Assembly: GCF_023273895.1 (NCBI RefSeq)
Contig: NZ_CP096883.1
Location: 558,001 to 622,000 of the forward strand
Length of the DNA stretch: 64,000 bases
Source: Sphingobacterium sp. PCS056
GTDB lineage: Bacteria; Bacteroidota; Bacteroidia; Sphingobacteriales; Sphingobacteriaceae
Direction: 5' to 3'
Shown: piece by piece, positions 50,418 to 58,171 of the stretch
Position numbering within the stretch: position 1 is the first letter of the stretch
Layout of the letters: each line of letters begins with the position of its first letter
The notes under the pieces: generated by a model
Told to the model about the DNA's origin: nothing
The model's input: only the letters and a program-made list of their open reading frames with translations
Databases searched by the model: none
Position numbers and translations under genes: made by a program

Positions 50418-51397
50418 TACGGATAAAAATTTTAAAATCAATACTTGTTCTGCTCCTTATTATTTCTTTATCTGTTTTCATCAGCCATATCGATCTGGGA
50501 GCAGTATTAAAAGAAGTTGCTCATATGGGTTGGAACCTGGTTTGGATTATCGTTATTACTGGTCTGGCTTATCTTTTTGGAACTGCTGGATGGCAAAACT
50601 GCTTTATTGAAAAACCAAAAAGATTATCTTTATGGCAGCTATTTTGTATTCGGCACATTGGTGAAACGATAGGCTTATTCAACCCAACCAGTATAATAGG
50701 TGGTGATTATATTAAAACCGTTCTCCTAAAACCTACGGGTACCTCTCCACAAGAGATTGTCAATTCTGTGCTCATATCCCGCTTTTTAGCCATTATAACA
50801 CAATTTTCATTATTTGGTATTACCGGTTTTTGGTTCTTAACAAGCTCTTTTAATAAAAATATACCTGACCAAACGCTTACAATCTTATGGATATTGGTCA
50901 TCACCCTCTTTTCAATTCCTCTGATTATCTTTTTTCTACTCAAAAGGTCTAAAAAACTACAGGTTGCATCGGCATTATCATGCAAATTTTTCAGAAGGCT
51001 CAGTATACGCCTTCAGCTCGTGCTCAATGCAGTTTTGGTATTTCATCAAAGTCAACCGTATAAATGTTATCGGGCTTATCTTTATTTTTTTCTGCACTGG
51101 GTTGTTGGAGCTTTTGAGCTTTTCCTTATTCTATATTTTTCTGGCATTACGATTCCGATTGTACTGAGTCAATTTATGGACATGGGTATTGTGATTATCA
51201 AAAGTTTTGGTGCTTTTATTCCAGCTCAGATCGGTATTGAGGAATTTGGCAATAGGTTACTATTGACTAGTGCTGGTATTTATACGATTCAAGTATGGTT
51301 GATCATCGCTTTAATCAGGCGTTCACGACAAGTTTTTTGGATCATTTTTGGTTTTTTTGCTTATCTCGGACTTAAAAAAAGGTTGTCGACATCCTAA
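50414..51397 (+). CDS. Flippase-like membrane protein (LPG synthase TM / UPF0104 family)
   Basis: 327 residues, with eight or so transmembrane helices and the family patterns GLFNPTSIIGGD and IPAQIGIEEFG. Relatives include the membrane part of MprF, which flips or modifies lipids, and many proteins beside glycosyltransferases. The start is TTG, overlapping the upstream stop (TTGA), a clear sign of translational coupling; no better start exists nearby. Here it is probably tied to moving or handling a lipid-linked product made by the flanking enzymes, which is inference. Confidence 0.8.
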   Translation: MIRIKILKSILVLLLIISLSVFISHIDLGAVLKEVAHMGWNLVWIIVITGLAYLFGTAGWQNCFIEKPKRLSLWQLFCIRHIGETIGLFNPTSIIGGDYIKTVLLKPTGTSPQEIVNSVLISRFLAIITQFSLFGITGFWFLTSSFNKNIPDQTLTILWILVITLFSIPLIIFFLLKRSKKLQVASALSCKFFRRLSIRLQLVLNAVLVFHQSQPYKCYRAYLYFFLHWVVGAFELFLILYFSGITIPIVLSQFMDMGIVIIKSFGAFIPAQIGIEEFGNRLLLTSAGIYTIQVWLIIALIRRSRQVFWIIFGFFAYLGLKKRLSTS

Positions 51398-51398
51398 A

Positions 51399-52565
51399 AT
51401 GGAAATTCTCTTCATCAGTCACAAGTTTCCTCCAGCTATCGGAGGTATGGAAAAACAGAGCTTTGAGCTCATTAATGGGATGAGCTCTCTCACTCCAGTT
51501 CATCAAATCGTTTATCAAGGGAATGAATCTATTCTGCGATTCTTTTTTCTACTGAATAAACGAATTTTAGCAGTCTTGGATAGACATCCGAACGTCCGAC
51601 TTATACACTTTAATGATGGCTTAGTTGCGAGCTTGTCTTTACGGCACCGAGGGTATGATCACTTAAAAAAAGTCGTGACGATTCATGGTCTTGATGTAGT
51701 GTTTCCTTTGAGGCATTTCCAGAAGAAAATTATTTCTCAGTTCAATCGTTTTGATAAAATTATTGCTGTCAGTCAAGCGACAAAACAAGCTGCTATTGAT
51801 CGGGGAATTGACCCAAACAAAATTGATGTTATTGCAAATGGTGTGGACCATCATCTCGTTATGGATCCTCACGTTGCGATTGATGTTATTTTAAAGAAAT
51901 ATAAGATTGACAAGGATGCTAATAAATTGATCATTGCACTTGGAAGACCTGTAAAACGGAAAGGCATTTCTTGGTTTATAAAACATGTTCTTCCACAATT
52001 ACCTGCCGGCTATAAACTTATTTTAATCGGTCCTTTTACTATGACCGCAACTTGGAAAGAGAAATTACTCTATGCCTTGCCACAGCCTGTGCGACATCTT
52101 GTATTTTTATTCCTGGGATTTCCGTCAGACCAGAAGGTCATACGTCAATATTTAAGAAATCCTGATTATGAAGATCGATTACAGCACATCGGAAAAATTC
52201 CCCTTGTAGATGTACAGTCTTTGCTTTGTCATTCTGGACTTTTTATCATGCCTAATATCAAAGTTGATGGCGATATGGAAGGTTTTGGTTTAGTATGTCT
52301 GGAGGCAAGTATCTGCGGGGCGACCGTATTTGCTTCGGATCTTGAAGGTATCTCTGATGCTATTGTTCATCAGAAAAATGGATTTCTAATTCCTACAGAG
52401 AAGGCTGACCGCTGGATTTCGGAAATCAAAGATGCCCTTGATGATCCTTTGCTTCTACAGAATAGAAGCAAAGAATTTCAAGCGTATTCATCACAGCATT
52501 ATAGCTGGGAGAAAATGTCTAAAGCTTATTTCTCTTTGTTTCAAGATATCATTCAATGTGGATAG
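51399..52565 (+). CDS. GT4-family glycosyltransferase
   Basis: 388 residues starting MEILFISHKFPPAIGGMEKQ, the glycine-rich N-terminal loop of GT4 enzymes. TIHGLDVVFPL lies at the acceptor side, and ALGRPVKRKGISWF and EGFGLVCLEASICG (EX7E) form the donor half. The upstream gene stops one base earlier. The open frame extends upstream into the flippase-like gene, but the ATG at 51399 is the natural start. The donor sugar cannot be told. Last gene of the operon; no strong terminator hairpin is seen in the 79 nt before the converging gene. Confidence 0.85.
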   Translation: MEILFISHKFPPAIGGMEKQSFELINGMSSLTPVHQIVYQGNESILRFFFLLNKRILAVLDRHPNVRLIHFNDGLVASLSLRHRGYDHLKKVVTIHGLDVVFPLRHFQKKIISQFNRFDKIIAVSQATKQAAIDRGIDPNKIDVIANGVDHHLVMDPHVAIDVILKKYKIDKDANKLIIALGRPVKRKGISWFIKHVLPQLPAGYKLILIGPFTMTATWKEKLLYALPQPVRHLVFLFLGFPSDQKVIRQYLRNPDYEDRLQHIGKIPLVDVQSLLCHSGLFIMPNIKVDGDMEGFGLVCLEASICGATVFASDLEGISDAIVHQKNGFLIPTEKADRWISEIKDALDDPLLLQNRSKEFQAYSSQHYSWEKMSKAYFSLFQDIIQCG

Positions 52566-52644
52566 ATCATCTATTATGAGGTGACATCTTATCATCGCTC
52601 ATTAGGCGTGGTATTACAATCTTAATCCTATTATTAAATCCAAC

Positions 52645-53817
52645 TTAAAAAGCACTTAATCCCGTGATATCATTGCCTGTGATCAATAGGTGGATATCGT
52701 GTGTTCCTTCATAAGTAATGACAGATTCTAAATTCATCATGTGCCGCATCATCGGAAAATCACCGACAATCCCCATCGCTCCTAGTATCTGTCTTGATTC
52801 TCTAGCGATTTCTAATGCCATATGTACATTATTCCGTTTTGCCATCGAGATCTGTGCCGGCGTAGCTTTTCCTTCATTTTTCAGTACGCCCAAGCGCCAT
52901 GCTAATAATTGGGCTTTTGTTATTTCTGTCAGAAATTCTGCCAGTTTTTTTTGTTGCAATTGATAAGAGGCTATTGGCTTGCCAAACTGTTCTCTTTCCA
53001 AAGCATATTTTACTGCTGTTTGATAACAATCAATTGCCGCTCCAATGACTCCCCATGAAATGCCGTACCGTGCCGAGTTTAAACAAGAAAATGGACCACG
53101 GAGTGAATTTACTTCAGGTAAAATATTTTCTGAAGGTATTTCTACGTTTTGAAAAATCAACTCGCCTGTCTTCGATGCACGTAGCGACCATTTATTAGCT
53201 GTTTCAGGAGTCGTGAATCCTTCCATATTGCGCTCGACGATACATCCTCTTATTTTATCCTGTTCGTCTCTTGCCCATACGATCGCGATATCACATATTG
53301 GGGCATTTGTAATCCACATCTTGGCGCCATTGAGGATATATTTTCCATCCTTTTTGAGCAATCGCGTTTCCATCGCTGCAGGGTCTGATCCGTGATTGGG
53401 CTCAGTCAAGCCGAAGCTACCGATGTAGGTTCCGCTGGCTAGTTTTGGGAGATACTTTTGCTTTTGTGCTTCACTTCCAAATGTAAAGATAGGATACATG
53501 ACTAATGATGATTGTACAGATGCTGCCGATCGGATGGCTGAATCACCTGCCTCCAATTCCTGCATGATGATCCCATAAGCTATCTGATCTAAACCTGCTC
53601 CACCGTATTGTTCTGGAATATATGGCCCTAATGCTCCAATGGCTCCAAGTTTCAACATCAAATTGGGAATATCATGATGGTGTTGAGCCGCATCGTTTAT
53701 GACTGGTTTTATTTCCGTGCTGACGAAATCGCGAATGGACTGGCGAATGAGCTTGTTTTCGTCTGATAAGAGCTCATCTATATTGAAATAATCGCATGTT
53801 AAGTTCATACTAATCAT
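52645..53817 (-). CDS. Glutaryl-CoA dehydrogenase (acyl-CoA dehydrogenase family)
   Basis: 390 residues. It oxidises and decarboxylates glutaryl-CoA to crotonyl-CoA at the end of lysine (and tryptophan) breakdown, using FAD and ETF. Features separating it from other acyl-CoA dehydrogenases are RSAASVQSSLVMYPI, whose arginine binds the distal carboxylate, GLTEPNHGSDP, and the catalytic base E370 in TYEGTHDIH. The divergent neighbours encode a lysine aminotransferase and an ALDH7-type dehydrogenase, which supports the assignment. An ATG three codons in (MNLTC) is an alternative start. Confidence 0.88.
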   Translation of the reverse strand: MISMNLTCDYFNIDELLSDENKLIRQSIRDFVSTEIKPVINDAAQHHHDIPNLMLKLGAIGALGPYIPEQYGGAGLDQIAYGIIMQELEAGDSAIRSAASVQSSLVMYPIFTFGSEAQKQKYLPKLASGTYIGSFGLTEPNHGSDPAAMETRLLKKDGKYILNGAKMWITNAPICDIAIVWARDEQDKIRGCIVERNMEGFTTPETANKWSLRASKTGELIFQNVEIPSENILPEVNSLRGPFSCLNSARYGISWGVIGAAIDCYQTAVKYALEREQFGKPIASYQLQQKKLAEFLTEITKAQLLAWRLGVLKNEGKATPAQISMAKRNNVHMALEIARESRQILGAMGIVGDFPMMRHMMNLESVITYEGTHDIHLLITGNDITGLSAF

Positions 53818-53895
53818 AATTTAATATCTAAATATAGCCAATATTTCGAATATAATTCACTATATTTAAAATATTAACGAACAATATAAACCAAT

Positions 53896-55425
53896 ATGAT
53901 AATACAAGAATTAAAAGAATTGGGCATCCTATCGACCAATTTGGGTTCGTCTACAGGACAAAATTGGTTTGCAACTGGAGAAGATATCACTTCCAACTCG
54001 CCTGTCGATGCGCAAGCAATTGCTACAGTGACTTGTTCTTCCCATGATGATTATAATCAAATATGTGCACAGGCACAGCAAGCATATGCAACTTGGCGAT
54101 TAGTGCCTGCTCCACAAAGAGGGGAAGTGATCCGGTTATTTGGCGAAAAATTGAGAGCGTTAAAGCCTGCTCTTGGTAAACTTGTTTCTTATGAAATGGG
54201 TAAATCGCTGCAAGAAGGTATGGGTGAGGTACAGGAAATGATTGACATCTGTGATTTTGCTGTTGGTTTATCACGTCAGCTCTACGGTTCAACGATTCAT
54301 TCGGAGCGCCCCTCTCATCGGATGTATGATCAATACCATCCTTTAGGGATTGTGGGTATTATTTCTGCTTTCAACTTTCCTGTTGCTGTTTGGGCATGGA
54401 ATACGGCTCTAGCCTTAATTTGTGGGGATGTTGTGATTTGGAAACCCAGTGAAAAAACACCTTTATGTGCAATCGCGTGCCAACGGATTCTAGCGGATGT
54501 GCTCAAACATAAAAATTTACCAGAAGGTATTTCGAATTTAGTAATTGGTGATAAGGTCGTCGGAGAATGGATGGTCAATGATCGCCATATCCCCTTAATA
54601 TCGGCTACTGGCTCTACGCGAATGGGTAAAATAGTTGCTCAACAGGTTGCTGGAAGGTTAGGAAAAACTATTTTAGAACTCGGCGGCAACAATGCCATTA
54701 TCATTACGCCTGATGCGGATCTGAATATGACCACTATTGGAGCTGTGTTTGGTGCTGTTGGTACAGCAGGCCAGCGCTGTACTTCTACCCGTAGACTCAT
54801 TATTCATGAACATGTCTATGAACAGGTGAAAGATTCATTGGTTAAGGCCTACGCTCAACTTAAGATTGGGGATCCGCTACTTCCCGAAAATCATGTCGGT
54901 CCACTGATTGATAAGATGGCGGTTGAACATTATTTAAATGCACTTTCGGAAATCGAGAAACAGGGCGGTAAACTTATTGTTGCAGGCGGAGTGTTAACAG
55001 GCAAAGGTTTTGAAAGTGGCTGTTATGTTAAACCTGCTATTGCAGAGGTCGAAAATCATTATGAAATCGTCCAAAAAGAAACTTTTGCTCCTATTCTTTA
55101 TTTAATCAAATATAAAGGGCATGTTTTGGATGCTATCGCCATTCAAAATGATGTCAAACAAGGGCTATCCTCAGCCATTATGACCAACAATCTGCGAGAA
55201 GCTGAGCTGTTTTTAAGTGCGCAGGGTTCGGATTGCGGTATTGCGAATGTCAATATCGGAACTTCTGGAGCTGAGATTGGTGGTGCTTTTGGTGGTGAAA
55301 AAGACACTGGAGGTGGACGGGAGTCGGGTTCAGATGCTTGGAAAGCATATATGCGCAGACAGACCAACACCATTAATTATAGCACGGAGCTCCCCTTAGC
55401 ACAAGGGATTACGTTTAATCTTTAA
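53896..55425 (+). CDS. ALDH7-type dehydrogenase (aminoadipate semialdehyde / piperideine-6-carboxylate)
   Basis: 509 residues of the aldehyde dehydrogenase superfamily, resembling antiquitin (ALDH7A1) and AmaB. The general base is E261 in ILELGGNNA and the nucleophile C295 in GTAGQRCTSTR. It should oxidise 2-aminoadipate 6-semialdehyde (in equilibrium with piperideine-6-carboxylate) to 2-aminoadipate with NAD. Twenty-five bases downstream lies the aminotransferase that makes this substrate from lysine, so the two form an operon. It is divergent from glutaryl-CoA dehydrogenase across 78 AT-rich bases containing both promoters. Confidence 0.9.
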   Translation: MIIQELKELGILSTNLGSSTGQNWFATGEDITSNSPVDAQAIATVTCSSHDDYNQICAQAQQAYATWRLVPAPQRGEVIRLFGEKLRALKPALGKLVSYEMGKSLQEGMGEVQEMIDICDFAVGLSRQLYGSTIHSERPSHRMYDQYHPLGIVGIISAFNFPVAVWAWNTALALICGDVVIWKPSEKTPLCAIACQRILADVLKHKNLPEGISNLVIGDKVVGEWMVNDRHIPLISATGSTRMGKIVAQQVAGRLGKTILELGGNNAIIITPDADLNMTTIGAVFGAVGTAGQRCTSTRRLIIHEHVYEQVKDSLVKAYAQLKIGDPLLPENHVGPLIDKMAVEHYLNALSEIEKQGGKLIVAGGVLTGKGFESGCYVKPAIAEVENHYEIVQKETFAPILYLIKYKGHVLDAIAIQNDVKQGLSSAIMTNNLREAELFLSAQGSDCGIANVNIGTSGAEIGGAFGGEKDTGGGRESGSDAWKAYMRRQTNTINYSTELPLAQGITFNL

Positions 55426-55450
55426 TATTGACTTTTTAATTGATAACAGT

Positions 55451-56737
55451 ATGAGTACAGTTCACGAAATATTATCCAAACATTTACTAGCCGATGGCTT
55501 TCCAATTGTCATGGATATGGAAAAATCACACGGCTCTTATTTAGTTGATCAAAAAGGAGATGAATATCTCGACTTATTTAGCATGTTTGCTTCGGTCGCC
55601 ATTGGTTATAACCATCCTCATCTCTTAGCACAAAAGGAATTTTTAGGTAAAATGGCGATTAATAAACCTGCATTATCCGATATCTATCCTAAAGAGTTCG
55701 CTGATTTTATGGAAGTCTTCGAACGTGTGGCTATGCCCAAAGAATTACAGTATTGCTTTTTTATTGCTGGAGGAACTTTGGCTGTAGAAAACACGTTAAA
55801 AGCTGCATTTGATTGGAAAACAAGATTAAATTTGGCGCAAGGTATCGAAAAGGAGGCTTCTCAGGTTATTCACTTTAAAGAAGCATTTCATGGCAGATCG
55901 GGTTATACCCTTTCGTTGACCAATACGAAAGACCCAAGAAAATACATGTATTTTCCAAAATTTAACTGGCCAAGAATTACCAATCCAAAATTGACCTTTC
56001 CGGTTACGGAAACAGTATTACAAGGAGTCATTGAAAAAGAAAAAATGGCCATTCGAGAAATCAGAAATGCACTTGCTCAACATCCGAATGATATCGCCTG
56101 TATCATTATCGAACCAATTCAAGCGGAAGGTGGTGATAATCATTTTAGAAAAGAATTTTTTCAGTCCTTACGCGATATTTGTGATGAGCATGATATTCTA
56201 TTGATTTTTGATGAAGTCCAAACAGGGATTGGTTTGACCGGTTCGATGTGGGCCTATCAGCATATTGGAGTTGTTCCCGATTTAGTTGCATTTGGCAAGA
56301 AAACTCAGGTCTGTGGATTACTTGCTAACAAGGACAAGTTTGATCGAGTAGAAAAACATGTTTTTCAAGAATCTTCGCGCATCAATTCAACATTTGGAGG
56401 GGACTTTACGGATATGATGCGTTTTAAACTGATATTAGAAGTCATAGAGCAGGAAAACTTAATTGAACTTATCACGCAGAAGGGAGCCTATTTTATGCAA
56501 CAGCTCGAAACATTAGCGATTCATCATCCGCAGATCAGTAATATTAGGGGACAAGGTTTATTTATTGCTTTCGATTTTGAAAATGAACAGGTAAGAGATC
56601 AATTTATTAAAGATGCATTTGCAGAAAAACTGATCTTATTGGGGTGTGGAAAGCTTTCTATTCGTTTTAGACCACATCTCAATATCCTTATGGAGGAAAT
56701 TGATGCGGCCATTGCGATTATGAATCGCATCTTATAA
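55451..56737 (+). CDS. lat: L-lysine 6-aminotransferase
   Basis: 428 residues, class III PLP-dependent aminotransferase. It moves the epsilon-amino group of lysine to 2-oxoglutarate, giving aminoadipate semialdehyde. IIEPIQAEGGDNH and LIFDEVQTGIGLTG bind PLP, and the Schiff-base lysine lies in AFGKKTQVCG (K283/K284). The pattern SMFASVAIGYNHP and the overall length match the lysine epsilon-aminotransferase family rather than ornithine or GABA aminotransferases. Second gene of the operon with the ALDH7-type dehydrogenase. Confidence 0.9.
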   Translation: MSTVHEILSKHLLADGFPIVMDMEKSHGSYLVDQKGDEYLDLFSMFASVAIGYNHPHLLAQKEFLGKMAINKPALSDIYPKEFADFMEVFERVAMPKELQYCFFIAGGTLAVENTLKAAFDWKTRLNLAQGIEKEASQVIHFKEAFHGRSGYTLSLTNTKDPRKYMYFPKFNWPRITNPKLTFPVTETVLQGVIEKEKMAIREIRNALAQHPNDIACIIIEPIQAEGGDNHFRKEFFQSLRDICDEHDILLIFDEVQTGIGLTGSMWAYQHIGVVPDLVAFGKKTQVCGLLANKDKFDRVEKHVFQESSRINSTFGGDFTDMMRFKLILEVIEQENLIELITQKGAYFMQQLETLAIHHPQISNIRGQGLFIAFDFENEQVRDQFIKDAFAEKLILLGCGKLSIRFRPHLNILMEEIDAAIAIMNRIL

Positions 56738-56810
56738 CAGGTTCTTCTGTATAAAGCTTCGCCATATTCAATGAATCTCTTTACATTTGCGTTTATTATC
56801 AATATAACAT

Positions 56811-57071
56811 ATGGATGCAGGTAGATTAGCTTTGGTTCAATTGGTGACTATTATTCATTTTGCTTTAATGGCCATTGCATTATTCCGATTATTTAGACTC
56901 AAGGATGTAACTGGAGGATTTGTTATCTTATCTATATTGGGATTATGTGTTCCCATACTTGGCCCTTTTGGCCTGATCTTAATGGTCAATAAGAAGAAAA
57001 AAGAAGCAGATCTGGAAGAAGCTAAAAAAAGAAGCTTTCCAGTACAAAAAAAGAAAAAAGCCCGTAAATAA
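56811..57071 (+). CDS. Small two-helix membrane protein, unknown function
   Basis: 86 residues: two membrane helices (about 8-27 and 36-58) joined by RLFRLKDV, then a highly basic tail (KKKKEADLEEAKKRS and on). The arrangement FRLFRLKD...VPILGPFGLI resembles the phospholipase D N-terminal (PLDc_N) segment found alone in many small membrane proteins, but the match is weak. The last codons form the left arm of the terminator. No function assigned. Confidence 0.6.
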   Translation: MDAGRLALVQLVTIIHFALMAIALFRLFRLKDVTGGFVILSILGLCVPILGPFGLILMVNKKKKEADLEEAKKRSFPVQKKKKARK

Positions 57072-57087
57072 TCTTTAAGGGCTTTTT
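57055..57087. terminator. Bidirectional terminator overlapping the end of a coding region
   Basis: Arms AAAAAGCCC / GGGCTTTTT with a 15-nt loop. The left arm encodes the last Lys-Ala residues of the small membrane protein and the stop codon lies in the loop. It also ends the converging gene at 57092. Confidence 0.75.
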
Positions 57088-57091
57088 CTTT

Positions 57092-58081
57092 TTATCCTAA
57101 TGGGAGTTCAATTGCTTCACGTGGAACGAAATTTCGATTTTCATCCGTAATAAAACTCATGGGTTCATCTGGGTTCTTAATGATTTCAAATAAAAGAAAT
57201 CCCCAGGGTTTCCAAAAATTTTCTAATACTTGTCCATAGACCTTTACCTGCCAATGATCAAAGATTGGTTTCATCGACATATCGGCCAAGGGCATCGGTT
57301 CGACATAAATCATCTTTGGTGTATTCAAATAGGTGTATTCGGGAAGGCGATTAAACAAATAAACAGAATAAAAATAGCGCGCTGCCAGTTCTTCAAATTG
57401 AATGGGATGCAATGTTTGATTATCGACCAATCTTAATACATCTTCGTGATAGATATTATTGGTCGCATTGTCTTGCAAACATGCCACAATTCCAAAATCC
57501 TTCATTCTCAACGAGAATATCAAGGTGTTGATTTCATCGCGATAATTGAAGGTCTCTGGGGGATTGTCCACTTGGCTGATGAAGATCGAAAATGGATATG
57601 TTCCTTCAAATTCCATGGGTTGCAATAGCGATTGCAACATGGCATGTAGGTTTTTGAATTTTTGAGCTAGAACTTGTGAAAAATTCATTTCCTCTCCCGT
57701 CAAGGTTTGTTGACGAATACCGGTTTGAATTTCATTGAAAACTACGCCGTACAATATTTTCGACATCCACTGAAATAAGGTGATTTGAGGTAATGCACGC
57801 ACGGCATCGTAGCCTGCTGCAAAAGCACGTTCTACTTCAGATTCCATTTTTTCAATGGCTAATGCGGCATCTACTGAACAAGGAAGCTTTAAACTTTTAT
57901 AAGTAACGATGGATTCGTCCAACATCTTAAAAGGTTTTTCCTCGAGATCAAAAGCACGCATCATCCATACGGGGAAAACCTGAATTTGTTCGTCTAAAGA
58001 GGAAAGCTCCTGCCCTGTCAAAAAACAGGTTTTATTATCAAACTTAAATGTTTTAAATGGATTGTATAGTGATGTTGACAT
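57092..58081 (-). CDS. Uncharacterised conserved protein
   Basis: 329 residues, soluble, no signal peptide or membrane helix. The N-terminal NKTCFLTGQELSSLDEQIQ faintly recalls the CxxC-type start of HNH or zinc-ribbon proteins but lacks the second cysteine, so I do not assign it. The rest is a mixed alpha/beta sequence with no catalytic pattern I can name. It has its own -7 box (TACCTTTG, minus strand, 58090-58097), which would give a leader of only a few bases. topB lies upstream on the same strand. Confidence 0.7.
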   Translation of the reverse strand: MSTSLYNPFKTFKFDNKTCFLTGQELSSLDEQIQVFPVWMMRAFDLEEKPFKMLDESIVTYKSLKLPCSVDAALAIEKMESEVERAFAAGYDAVRALPQITLFQWMSKILYGVVFNEIQTGIRQQTLTGEEMNFSQVLAQKFKNLHAMLQSLLQPMEFEGTYPFSIFISQVDNPPETFNYRDEINTLIFSLRMKDFGIVACLQDNATNNIYHEDVLRLVDNQTLHPIQFEELAARYFYSVYLFNRLPEYTYLNTPKMIYVEPMPLADMSMKPIFDHWQVKVYGQVLENFWKPWGFLLFEIIKNPDEPMSFITDENRNFVPREAIELPLG

Positions 58082-58171
58082 ATAGTGGACAAAGGTACAG
58101 GTTTTATAAAAAGTTAAGTCATCACAAAATAAAAATTCAAATTATGAAAAAATGATTTGATATAAATTGAC

